A DNA stretch of 7,105 nt from CAZDML01 sp964506645 (GTDB lineage: Bacteria > Elusimicrobiota > Elusimicrobia > 2-01-FULL-59-12), in assembly GCA_964506645.1 (NCBI GenBank), contig CAZDML010000107.1, forward strand, positions 1 to 7,105, written 5' to 3'. Shown in pieces: positions 1 to 6,194 of this stretch (position 1 is its first letter; each line of letters opens with the position of its first letter). The translations under genes were made by a program, and so were the position numbers. The notes beneath the pieces were generated by a model. It worked only from the letters and a program-made list of their open reading frames with translations, was not told the origin of the DNA and did not search any database.

Positions 1-237
1 GGATTGTGTGCTTTTGGCGGAATACTTCTTCTCACGTTTGCGCGATTGTTCCTGATTTCATCCAATGGGTGTCCCTATAACGTTCGTGCTGTACTCGGCA
101 GCGCGATTGTCTACCATCTTGTCCATTCATTGACAGATAACACGCTTGAAAATCCGTTTAAAGGACTTTGGCTGTGGGTCTTAATCGGATTTGTATGGTC
201 TATCCATCGTCGGAACTCTTCCGCTCCTCTTCAATGA
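1..237 (+). CDS. C-terminal fragment of an O-antigen ligase/Wzy-like membrane protein (5' end outside window)
   Basis: The reading frame is open from base 1 and stops at TGA 235-237, leaving the last 78 residues of a longer protein. The fragment is strongly hydrophobic, with about three possible membrane segments (around residues 4-19, 28-43 and 53-67), and ends in a short basic, polar tail. The stretch HSLTDNTLENP followed by a Trp/Leu-rich helix resembles the last helices of O-antigen ligase and polymerase proteins, where a His/Asp-Asn patch precedes the final membrane segment. The complete protein at 4872-6194 has a comparable ending (HNTVDVLF, then a hydrophobic helix). The family call rests on this short tail and the cluster context, so another polytopic export protein is possible. 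The stop overlaps the start of the next gene by ATGA, implying translational coupling. The TTG at base 4 is internal, not a real start. Confidence 0.6.
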   Translation, partial: GLCAFGGILLLTFARLFLISSNGCPYNVRAVLGSAIVYHLVHSLTDNTLENPFKGLWLWVLIGFVWSIHRRNSSAPLQ

Positions 238-1376
238 CTCGCATACTCATCGTTCATAACTTTTACCGACATCGCGGTGGTGAAGATGTTGTTGTGGAGC
301 AAGAAGCGGATGCCTTGCGTTCAGCCGGTCTTGATGTATGTCTCTTCCAGGTGCGCAGCGAATCGTCTGGTGCCCAAATAGTAAAAAGCTTACAGGCGCC
401 TTTGGGTGGAGGGGATGAGAAGCGATTAGAAGAGGTCCTGGCTTCTGAGCGGCCCGATGTAATACATGCTCATAATGTGTTCCCTTTNNNNNNNNNNTGT
501 GCACGCCGCTTAGGTAGTCCATCCGTGATGACACTGCATAACTATCGTCCTTTGTGCTTAAATGGACTTTTTATGACACCGGGCAAGGAAATTTGTGAAC
601 GTTGCGCGCCTCATTCTTTTCTACCAGGAGTTCTCCGTGGATGTTATAGGGGAAATCGCCTTCAGTCAGTTTTTATGGCTTATCATTTGAAGCGAGCCCA
701 GACAGAATCGTGGTATGGGGATGTGGATCAATTTATTTCTCCCAGCCAGTTTTTGAAAGCCAAATTTATTTCGTATGGCTTCCCTGATAAGAAAATAGCG
801 GTTCAGAACCCATTTCTTCTTCACATGCCCCATGAAGAACCGCATACAGCAGATTCTTACGTCGTTTATTTAGGGCGATTATCCGAAGAAAAGGGTGTAC
901 GGTGGCTCATGCATGCCTTCGAAAATCCGTCCATTCCTATGAAGCTCATACTGGCAGGACAAGGACCTCTGGAACAGGAGGTTCAGCGTGCTCAAAACGC
1001 GTCGATCGTTTATCGTGGCTATGTGACAGGCGATGCCAAGAAGGAATTGCTTCAAAAGGCTGCGGCACTTATTATGCCTTCCAATTGTTACGAGAATTTT
1101 CCAGTCGCTATTGCAGAAGCCAGTAGCTATGGCGTTGCAGTGCTTGTGCCCAAGCAGGGGGCGCTCACAGAGACAGTCGTTCCCGGTGTGACGGGGGAAC
1201 ATTACGCTCCGCGTAATGTTCAATCCTTTTGGCAGGCTCTGGAACGCATTTCGCTGGCGGCAAGTGAGAATAGCCATCGTATCGCATGCCAGGTCTATGG
1301 ACGGGCGCAGTACTCCAAAGAAGCGTTTTTGAGTAGACGCATAGATTTGTACAATACCGTCTTAGCAAAGGGATGA
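234..1376 (+). CDS. GT4-type glycosyltransferase (GT-B fold), interrupted by an assembly gap
   Basis: Predicted cytoplasmic enzyme that moves a sugar from a nucleotide sugar onto a growing glycan. The start is ATG 234: it overlaps the previous stop as ATGA and gives the typical N-terminus MTRILIVHNFYRHRGGEDV. The frame is open further upstream to 168, but that part overlaps the preceding gene and is not family-like. The N-terminal domain has VIHAHNVFP and VMTLHNYRPLC. A cysteine set follows at C108, C121, C124 and C137 (ICERC, then GCYRG), as in many members of this subgroup. The C-terminal domain has YLGRLSEEKG, LAGQGP and the E-x7-E nucleotide-sugar motif at E287/E295 (ENFPVAIAE). Ten Ns at 488-497 hide four codons; numbering after residue 84 counts them as written. 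Length is about 380 residues, normal for the family. No clear ribosome-binding site precedes it. Donor and acceptor sugars cannot be deduced. Confidence 0.9.
   Translation: MTRILIVHNFYRHRGGEDVVVEQEADALRSAGLDVCLFQVRSESSGAQIVKSLQAPLGGGDEKRLEEVLASERPDVIHAHNVFPXXXXCARRLGSPSVMTLHNYRPLCLNGLFMTPGKEICERCAPHSFLPGVLRGCYRGNRLQSVFMAYHLKRAQTESWYGDVDQFISPSQFLKAKFISYGFPDKKIAVQNPFLLHMPHEEPHTADSYVVYLGRLSEEKGVRWLMHAFENPSIPMKLILAGQGPLEQEVQRAQNASIVYRGYVTGDAKKELLQKAAALIMPSNCYENFPVAIAEASSYGVAVLVPKQGALTETVVPGVTGEHYAPRNVQSFWQALERISLAASENSHRIACQVYGRAQYSKEAFLSRRIDLYNTVLAKG
488..497. other. Assembly gap (10 unknown bases) inside the first glycosyltransferase
   Basis: Ten consecutive Ns. The codon spanning the left edge is TTN (Phe or Leu), which fits the FPL that usually follows HNxF in this family. 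The reading frame continues unchanged on the right with CARRLG. The true size of the gap may differ from ten; see findings. Confidence 0.99.
1367..1372 (+). promoter_or_regulatory. Ribosome-binding site favouring the start at 1382
   Basis: AAAGGG lies nine bases before ATG 1382 but directly abuts ATG 1373, where it could not work as a Shine-Dalgarno sequence. This supports 1382 as the start of the epimerase-like gene, although translational coupling through the 1373 ATGA cannot be excluded. Confidence 0.5.
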
Positions 1377-1381
1377 ATCGC

Positions 1382-2428
1382 ATGAAAATTCTTATTACAG
1401 GTAGCAGTGGCTTAATCGGATCAGAGGCGGTGCAGTATTTTGACCGTCGGGGGGATGACGTCTACGGCATTGACAACAATATGCGTCGCGAATTTTTTGG
1501 ACCTGCCGGCGATACGTCCTGGAACCTAAACCGCTTACGCCAAGTCACGAAGCGTTTTGAATCGTTTAATATTGATATTCGCTCCCGTGAAGCGGTTAAC
1601 GAATTATTTAAAACACATCGCTTTGACCTTATTATTCACTGTGCCGCACAGCCTTCACATGATAAAGCTGCTAGTATCCCTCTGATCGATTTTGACGTCA
1701 ATACGGGGGGAACTCTTAATTTACTAGAAGCCACCCGCCAGCATTGCCCCGAAGCGGTTTTTATTTTGATGAGCACGAATAAAGTGTACGGAGATGCTCC
1801 AAATGAGCTCCCGCTTGTAGAGTTGCCAACCCGATACGAATACAAACGGCCCGAAGATTACAATGGTATTTCAGAGAGTTGTCGGATCGATCAATCGCTT
1901 CATTCCTTGTTTGGCGCTTCGAAGGCTGCCGCCGATTTACTCGCTCAAGAGTACGGGCGCTATTTCGGTATGAAAGTAGGCATTTTCCGTGGCGGTTGTC
2001 TCACGGGACCCTCCCATTCGGGTGTCGAGTTACACGGTTTTTTGTCCTATCTGGTTAAAGTTGCCATTAAAGGTGAAACCTATACGATTTATGGTTACAA
2101 AGGGAAACAAGTGCGCGATCAGATTCATAGTATCGATGTGATTCGCGCAATGGAAGCATTTGCAGCGGCTCCGCGACCGGGAGAGCCTTACAACTTAGGC
2201 GGTTGCCGGACAAATAGTGCTTCTGTCCTGGAATGTATTGCTCTCATTGAAGAAGTCACGAACCGAAAGATAAAGTATCGTTATGTAGAACAAAACCGAC
2301 GAGGAGACCATATCTGTTATATCTCAGATATGACTAAATTTAAATCTCATTTCCCATCGTGGTCCTTGCAATACGACCTCAAGAAAATCGTATCACAGAT
2401 GGTGGAGGCGGAATATGCCAGAACTTGA
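1382..2428 (+). CDS. NAD-dependent epimerase/dehydratase, CDP-paratose 2-epimerase-like extended SDR
   Basis: Predicted cytoplasmic nucleotide-sugar enzyme, 348 residues, typical for extended SDRs. The Rossmann dinucleotide-binding motif is at the N-terminus (ILITGSSGLIGSE, GxxGxxG). DxxF-type spacing (NIDIRS), an HCAAQPS segment, NTGGTLNLLEA, STNKVYGD (S131/T132), GKQVRDQIHSIDV and PYNLGG follow in the usual order. STNKVYGD, GGTLNLLEA and GKQVRD recall CDP-paratose 2-epimerase (TyvE), so a C2-type epimerase or related sugar-nucleotide enzyme is likely; the substrate is unproven. The expected YxxxK reads F177-GAS-K181, with Phe in place of the usual catalytic Tyr. Two starts are possible. ATG 1373 overlaps the previous stop as ATGA. 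ATG 1382 has AAAGGG (1367-1372) nine bases upstream and gives the classic MKILITG start; it is preferred. The end overlaps the methyltransferase by 14 bases. Confidence 0.88.
   Translation: MKILITGSSGLIGSEAVQYFDRRGDDVYGIDNNMRREFFGPAGDTSWNLNRLRQVTKRFESFNIDIRSREAVNELFKTHRFDLIIHCAAQPSHDKAASIPLIDFDVNTGGTLNLLEATRQHCPEAVFILMSTNKVYGDAPNELPLVELPTRYEYKRPEDYNGISESCRIDQSLHSLFGASKAAADLLAQEYGRYFGMKVGIFRGGCLTGPSHSGVELHGFLSYLVKVAIKGETYTIYGYKGKQVRDQIHSIDVIRAMEAFAAAPRPGEPYNLGGCRTNSASVLECIALIEEVTNRKIKYRYVEQNRRGDHICYISDMTKFKSHFPSWSLQYDLKKIVSQMVEAEYART
2404..2408 (+). promoter_or_regulatory. Ribosome-binding site of the methyltransferase gene
   Basis: GGAGG six bases before ATG 2415 and inside the end of the epimerase gene. 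It is the strongest Shine-Dalgarno match seen in the window and fixes the methyltransferase start even though that start overlaps the upstream gene by 14 bases. Confidence 0.75.
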
Positions 2429-3065
2429 ATCTGCATCACCTTCCCAGCGAGTATTGAGCGAACTGAAGGATTATTTCGCTCGCGTAGCACCGTTGTGGGA
2501 AACCTTTCGTCACAAGAATACCTATCATCACGCTCAGATTCGTTCTTTTGTTCAATCGATGGTGCCGCCGGGCAAGCCTGTTCTTGAAATTGGAAGCGGC
2601 ACAGGGGAGTTATTAAATGCCCTTCAACCTTCGCAAGGCCTAGGCTTAAATCTATCAGAAGCATTGACGAGCTCGTGCCGCAAGGCCTTTCCACATCTTG
2701 AATTTTCCACAATGGATGTTGATCGGGTCGTTGTGCCTCCGGGCTTTAATCCCGAGTTTGTCGTGCTCACCAACATGTTGGACTACACGTATGACGTCGC
2801 GGATCTTTTGGCACGACTTCGCTCGGTGATCTCCGATCACGCCTTGCTTGTTATTACGACGAGTAACCCGTTATGGGCGGGTCCACTTCGTTTGGCGAGC
2901 CGTTTGGGATGGCGAATGCCAGACTCTCCGCGAAACTTTGTTACCAATAAAGATATTCAGAATATCCTGCATGTAGAAGAATTTGATGGTCCAGGAAGGC
3001 CTTTTGGTGCCCGTTCCGCGTCATATCCCGCTCATTGCCGATTTCTTGAATACCGTTATTCCTGA
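2415..3065 (+). CDS. Class I SAM-dependent methyltransferase; probably the N-terminal half of a frameshifted methyltransferase-GT2 protein
   Basis: Predicted cytoplasmic methyltransferase. Motif I is clear at residues 56-65 (VLEIGSGTGE; acidic E58 followed by the glycines of the SAM-binding loop). Further on, LTNMLDYTYDVADLLARLRSV fits the strand and helix after the SAM site, and LLVITTSNP the next core strand. From about residue 192 the reading becomes unlike the family (a Gly/Pro/Arg-rich tail ending EYRYS). The expected continuation, VQEGLLVPVPRHIPL, is encoded in the +1-shifted frame from 2986. The real protein therefore probably runs on into the GT2 domain downstream, making a bifunctional enzyme of about 508 residues. 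As written, the product is 216 residues with about 25 out-of-frame residues at its end. GGAGG at 2404-2408 supports the start. The methyl acceptor is unknown; a sugar or lipid-linked glycan is an inference from context. Confidence 0.82.
   Translation: MPELESASPSQRVLSELKDYFARVAPLWETFRHKNTYHHAQIRSFVQSMVPPGKPVLEIGSGTGELLNALQPSQGLGLNLSEALTSSCRKAFPHLEFSTMDVDRVVVPPGFNPEFVVLTNMLDYTYDVADLLARLRSVISDHALLVITTSNPLWAGPLRLASRLGWRMPDSPRNFVTNKDIQNILHVEEFDGPGRPFGARSASYPAHCRFLEYRYS
2976..2990 (+). other. Probable frameshift site joining the methyltransferase and GT2 reading frames
   Basis: Up to GAT 2985-2987 the upstream frame reads HVEEFD as expected. From ATG 2986-2988 the other frame reads MVQEGLLVPVP, also as expected for the same protein. 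Joined, EEFD-MVQEG matches the usual F-(E/D)-V-V-x-x-G pattern at this place. The simplest explanation is loss of two bases from an original GATATG (AT repeat), leaving GATG. No obvious heptameric slippery sequence is visible, so programmed frameshifting is not supported. A sequencing or assembly error or a genuine mutation are the alternatives. Confidence 0.7.
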
Positions 3066-3939
3066 AGTTCCTGTCCTGCGGTATTTATCATCTGTGCAGT
3101 ACATCGTGGCTCGTCCGCGGCAGGTGCGACGTCCTTTAAGTTGTTCTGTGATTATCCCCTGTCATAACGAAGCTGATAATATTGCCGAATGTATCCAGCG
3201 TGTTCCTTCCATGGGATCGAAGACAGAAATTATTGCTGTAGATGATGGGTCGACAGATGCGACGCGTGAGCGTGTTCAGGAAGTAATGAAGACCCGTTCA
3301 GATGTTCGCCTTATCGCAACTGACAGTAATCAAGGGAAGGCCAATGCTGTACGCGCAGGATTTGAAAGTGCTCAGGGCGATGTCGTGATGATATTAGATG
3401 CCGATATGACAGTCATGCCGGAAGACCTTCCGCGCTTTTTTAAACCTATTCAGAATGGCAGTGCTGATTTTGTAAATGGAACACGACTTGTGTATCCCAT
3501 GGCGGGTCGTGCAATGAAAATATTTAATTATTTAGGAAATAAAGCATTTTGTTTCTTGGTTTCCTGGGTGTTTCGTCAGCGCGTGAGCGATACTCTCTGT
3601 GGCACCAAGGCCGTATTGCGCCGTTATATGCCCCATATCGATCATGCCCAAAAAGAACGGTGGGGGGATTTTGAACTGCTGTTTGGCGCCGCACGTCTAC
3701 GGCTGCGCATCTTGGAAATCCCCGTCCATTATCAAGAAAGACGCATGGGTAAATCCAAAATGCGCGTACTTTATGATGGTTGCTTATTCCTCAATACATG
3801 TCTTCACGGATGGGCTCAACTCCGCATTCCACGCTTATATGCCTGGAAAAAGAAAGCTGATCTTCTTGCTGGCTGGAAAGAACTAACCGCCAGCTCGCCG
3901 AAGGAGGGGAAGACCGATCGTCTTCTTCGCCTGTCTTAA
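2983..3939 (+). CDS. GT2 family glycosyltransferase (GtrB/dolichyl-phosphate-sugar synthase-like); probably the C-terminal half of the frameshifted fusion
   Basis: Predicted inverting GT-A-fold enzyme. The GT2 domain begins at about residue 53 (SVIIPCHNEADNI), with the nucleotide-binding D87-D88 (VDDGSTD), the metal-binding DxD at D139-A140-D141 (ILDADM), SDTLCGTKAVLRR, and WGDFELLFGAARL followed by EIPVHYQERRMGKSKMR. This order is typical of polyprenyl/dolichyl-phosphate glucose or mannose synthase-like GT2 proteins. The first 45 or so residues are not GT2; they look like the missing C-terminus of the methyltransferase upstream. Bifunctional methyltransferase-GT2 proteins are a known arrangement. 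The open frame can start at TTG 2983 or ATG 2986; AGAAG at 2975-2979 could allow some independent initiation at 2986, but restart is not needed if the frameshift is an error. The acceptor could be a polyprenyl phosphate or a glycan; this is not decided by the sequence. Confidence 0.85.
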   Translation: MMVQEGLLVPVPRHIPLIADFLNTVIPEVPVLRYLSSVQYIVARPRQVRRPLSCSVIIPCHNEADNIAECIQRVPSMGSKTEIIAVDDGSTDATRERVQEVMKTRSDVRLIATDSNQGKANAVRAGFESAQGDVVMILDADMTVMPEDLPRFFKPIQNGSADFVNGTRLVYPMAGRAMKIFNYLGNKAFCFLVSWVFRQRVSDTLCGTKAVLRRYMPHIDHAQKERWGDFELLFGAARLRLRILEIPVHYQERRMGKSKMRVLYDGCLFLNTCLHGWAQLRIPRLYAWKKKADLLAGWKELTASSPKEGKTDRLLRLS

Positions 3940-3945
3940 ACAGTT

Positions 3946-4842
3946 ATGCCCCTAGAAGAATCTATAACTGATACCTTACGTATGACTGTGCCAACATCCC
4001 CTGCTGCCCATCCTCCGTCGTTGCCGCCTGTTTCTCGCGTGCGATTGCTAGGTGTTTACTTTGATTGTCTTAAAAAATCAGAGGCGCTGGATCGCATTGT
4101 CACGATGGCTCAAACCCCTTCTTCTTCGAAACACATTTGTTTGGCCAATGCGTATACCGTAGCAATGGCGCAAGAAGATCAGGCTTTTCGCAATCTATTG
4201 AATCGAGCAGATCTTGTATTGGCAGACGGTATGTCGATTGTATGGGGAGGACGCTGGGTAGGTCTTAATCTCCCTCAGCGGATCGCTGGCCCCGATTTAA
4301 TGAGTAGCCTCTGTGGGCGTGCGGCGGAGGAAGGACTTCGTATTTTCCTCTTGGGTAGTTCCTGGGAAAATCTAGGCCATTTAAAAAAAGCACTTCTTGC
4401 GCAATCGCCCACACTCCAAATAGCAGGGTCTTACAGCCCACCGATGTGTGACGAATTGAATGCGGAAGAAAACGCGGCTATTTATGCTCAGCTGCAAGCT
4501 GCACGGCCGGATATCCTCTTCGTGGGATTGTCGGCTCCCAAGCAGGAGAAGTGGCTGGACGAGCATTTGGCGCGTTTGCAAGTCCCTGTGTGCCTGGGCG
4601 TGGGGGCTGCGTTTGATTTTCTTTCAGGCCGCATTCCTAGAGCCCCCGTTTACTTCCAAGAAGCGGGACTCGAATGGCTGTTTAGGCTGTATTGTGAGCC
4701 GCGACGTCTTTGGAAACGCTATGTGTTGGGAAATCTCCTTTTTCTCTATGCCTTGGTGAAAGAAATTCTTATTTATCACTTCCATACGAAACGACTCGTG
4801 CCTTCATCGAAATCTACGAATGCGAAAGAGCCCCGTCCCTAA
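3946..4842 (+). CDS. WecG/TagA/CpsF family glycosyltransferase
   Basis: Family members act at the inner face of the membrane and typically transfer an N-acetyl-mannosamine-type sugar to polyprenyl-diphosphate-GlcNAc, an early step of enterobacterial common antigen, teichoic acid linkage units and some capsules. The signatures are all present: ANAYT (T71), LADGMS with the key Asp D94, LPQRIAGPDLM, FLLGSS, VGLSAPKQEKW (residues 193-203), GVGAAFDFLSGRIPRAP, and the C-terminal GLEWLFRLYCEPRRLWKRY followed by a hydrophobic amphipathic region, which in this family aids membrane association. The protein is 298 residues. It carries an unusual N-terminal extension of about 30 residues, rich in Pro, Ser and Thr, before the family start at VRLLGVYFD. 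There is no good ribosome-binding site before ATG 3946; GTG 4039 is an alternative without one. It lies six bases after the GT2 stop. The exact sugar donor is inferred only from the family. Confidence 0.92.
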   Translation: MPLEESITDTLRMTVPTSPAAHPPSLPPVSRVRLLGVYFDCLKKSEALDRIVTMAQTPSSSKHICLANAYTVAMAQEDQAFRNLLNRADLVLADGMSIVWGGRWVGLNLPQRIAGPDLMSSLCGRAAEEGLRIFLLGSSWENLGHLKKALLAQSPTLQIAGSYSPPMCDELNAEENAAIYAQLQAARPDILFVGLSAPKQEKWLDEHLARLQVPVCLGVGAAFDFLSGRIPRAPVYFQEAGLEWLFRLYCEPRRLWKRYVLGNLLFLYALVKEILIYHFHTKRLVPSSKSTNAKEPRP

Positions 4843-4871
4843 CTTCTAATTTGAGAAACCGATCGAGTCTT

Positions 4872-6194
4872 ATGGTTCTCAGCGCATTGTTTATATACCT
4901 CTCGGTTGTTTGTCATAGTCTATCGTGGTTATCTTTTCTAATCCCACTGTCTTTTCCTCTTCTTCTATTGTCCGTAGGGGTATTGATCTATGTGTTCATT
5001 CATAGCGAGTATGTGGAATGGATCTGGATCGTATTGATATTTCTCCCATTCGAACGAAGTTGCCCTGTCCCACCTCTGCCCTCCTTGTCCCCGCTGGATT
5101 ATTTTTCCTTTGCAGCGGCTTCGGCTCTTCTGTGGCGTGAGAAACCGGCGACACTTATGCGTTTTTGTTTGAAGCTCTATCAGGGAGCTTTTTGGATCTG
5201 GGCCGTCTTCTTTATTTTCGGTTGCATCGATGCAGGCTTGACCCAGGGAAATCCACGCGGTGTTTTTCGAATTGCAATATTTCATCTCTGGTTCGTTATT
5301 GCTTTTCTCGCTGTGGAGAAGGATGTAAGTCAGTATCGCACGCGCCTTAGCACAACGCTGTCGTATTTGGGGGGATTCATTGCCCTGGTCGCTCTGTACC
5401 AATTTATGAAAAGTCACGGCAACTACCAGGAAACGTATGGTACTTTCTTTCAGCATAATGCCTTCGGCGCCTACCTGTCTCTGTGCTTGCCGGCCGCTTT
5501 CGCTTTTTGGAATGCGGAGAGTTCCCTTTCCCCCAAATACAACGGGCTACCCTTTCTTCTAATGGCTGCGGCTTTTATCTTATGCCGTTCACGAGGGGCC
5601 TGGCTCGGTATGGCGGGCGGACTGAGTTTAGTTCTCTTGTTGAAAGCGGGGGTATCGCGTGTCTCTCGGATTCTCCTGATAGTAATTCCTCTGGTCTCCC
5701 TGGGACTAACCCTTACATTGACTCCAAGCCGATACAACCCGTTGCACATGAATGGGCGTCATTCGTATTGGCCTGTTGGGCAGAAAATCTTTCAGGCACA
5801 TCCATTACGAGGACTCGGACCAGGAAATTATGAGCGCGATGTGACTTCGTATATGGATTCGTGGCAAAAGTACATCTTTCAATATGATTTGGATACGCAC
5901 CATCGCCTCGTGTTTTGGCAACATCTCCATAATGCGTATCTCCAATTGCTTGTCGAATACGGACTCATTGGCTTTCTGCTATGGTTTGGAGGAATGATGT
6001 GGCTTGTGAATGCGGCCGCGCGTCATACTGGAGAGAATAAGGGGCTATGGCCGTACTGTTTTCTTGTCAGCATCGCAGCTTTCTTTATTCATAATACAGT
6101 GGATGTTTTATTTGTGGCTAGCTTCGATCTTATTGTTGCGTTTCTTTTGGCCGCTACGATGTTTCGTAAACCTCAAGATCAAGCGTTACTATGA
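4872..6194 (+). CDS. O-antigen ligase/polymerase (WaaL/Wzy)-type polytopic membrane protein
   Basis: Integral inner-membrane protein of 440 residues with roughly ten to twelve hydrophobic segments, the usual size of this family. Features include LPFER after the first helices, CRSRGAWLGM (R239 and R241 before a membrane helix), a long non-membrane loop from about residue 290 to 355 containing GLGPGNYERD and many aromatic and charged residues, and then LHNAYLQLLVEYGLIGFLLW with H353. This large loop and the HNxYLxxLxExGL motif are typical of the O-antigen ligase domain, where the loop faces the periplasm. Such proteins either transfer undecaprenyl-linked glycan to lipid A core or another acceptor, or polymerise repeat units; the sequence does not decide which. 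ATG 4872 is chosen because it directly precedes the first hydrophobic segment. The frame is open back to 4710, but that part overlaps the WecG-like gene and is charged. TTG 4851 is also possible. Ribosome-binding site is weak. Confidence 0.87.
   Translation: MVLSALFIYLSVVCHSLSWLSFLIPLSFPLLLLSVGVLIYVFIHSEYVEWIWIVLIFLPFERSCPVPPLPSLSPLDYFSFAAASALLWREKPATLMRFCLKLYQGAFWIWAVFFIFGCIDAGLTQGNPRGVFRIAIFHLWFVIAFLAVEKDVSQYRTRLSTTLSYLGGFIALVALYQFMKSHGNYQETYGTFFQHNAFGAYLSLCLPAAFAFWNAESSLSPKYNGLPFLLMAAAFILCRSRGAWLGMAGGLSLVLLLKAGVSRVSRILLIVIPLVSLGLTLTLTPSRYNPLHMNGRHSYWPVGQKIFQAHPLRGLGPGNYERDVTSYMDSWQKYIFQYDLDTHHRLVFWQHLHNAYLQLLVEYGLIGFLLWFGGMMWLVNAAARHTGENKGLWPYCFLVSIAAFFIHNTVDVLFVASFDLIVAFLLAATMFRKPQDQALL

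Noticed and set aside
168..233. Upstream extension of the first GT4 frame beginning at 168
   Set aside because: It overlaps the membrane protein tail, has no family resemblance, and ATG 234 gives both a standard N-terminus and an ATGA junction.
879..1277. Minus-strand open frame of 132 codons
   Set aside because: Antisense to the conserved C-terminal domain of the GT4 enzyme; Cys- and His-rich shadow translation without motifs.
2347..2712. Minus-strand open frame of 121 codons over the epimerase/methyltransferase junction
   Set aside because: Covers motif I of the methyltransferase on the opposite strand and shows no family features.
4710..4871. Long N-terminal extension of the ligase-like protein back to 4710
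   Set aside because: It lies inside the WecG-like gene for most of its length, is charged and cysteine-bearing rather than membrane-like, and ATG 4872 sits directly before the first hydrophobic segment.
4965..5456. Minus-strand open frame of 163 codons
   Set aside because: Antisense to a well-supported membrane protein gene; its translation has no recognisable domain.
5483..5833. Plus-strand open frame of 116 codons inside the ligase-like gene
   Set aside because: Out-of-frame shadow of a gene with clear family motifs across the same span.
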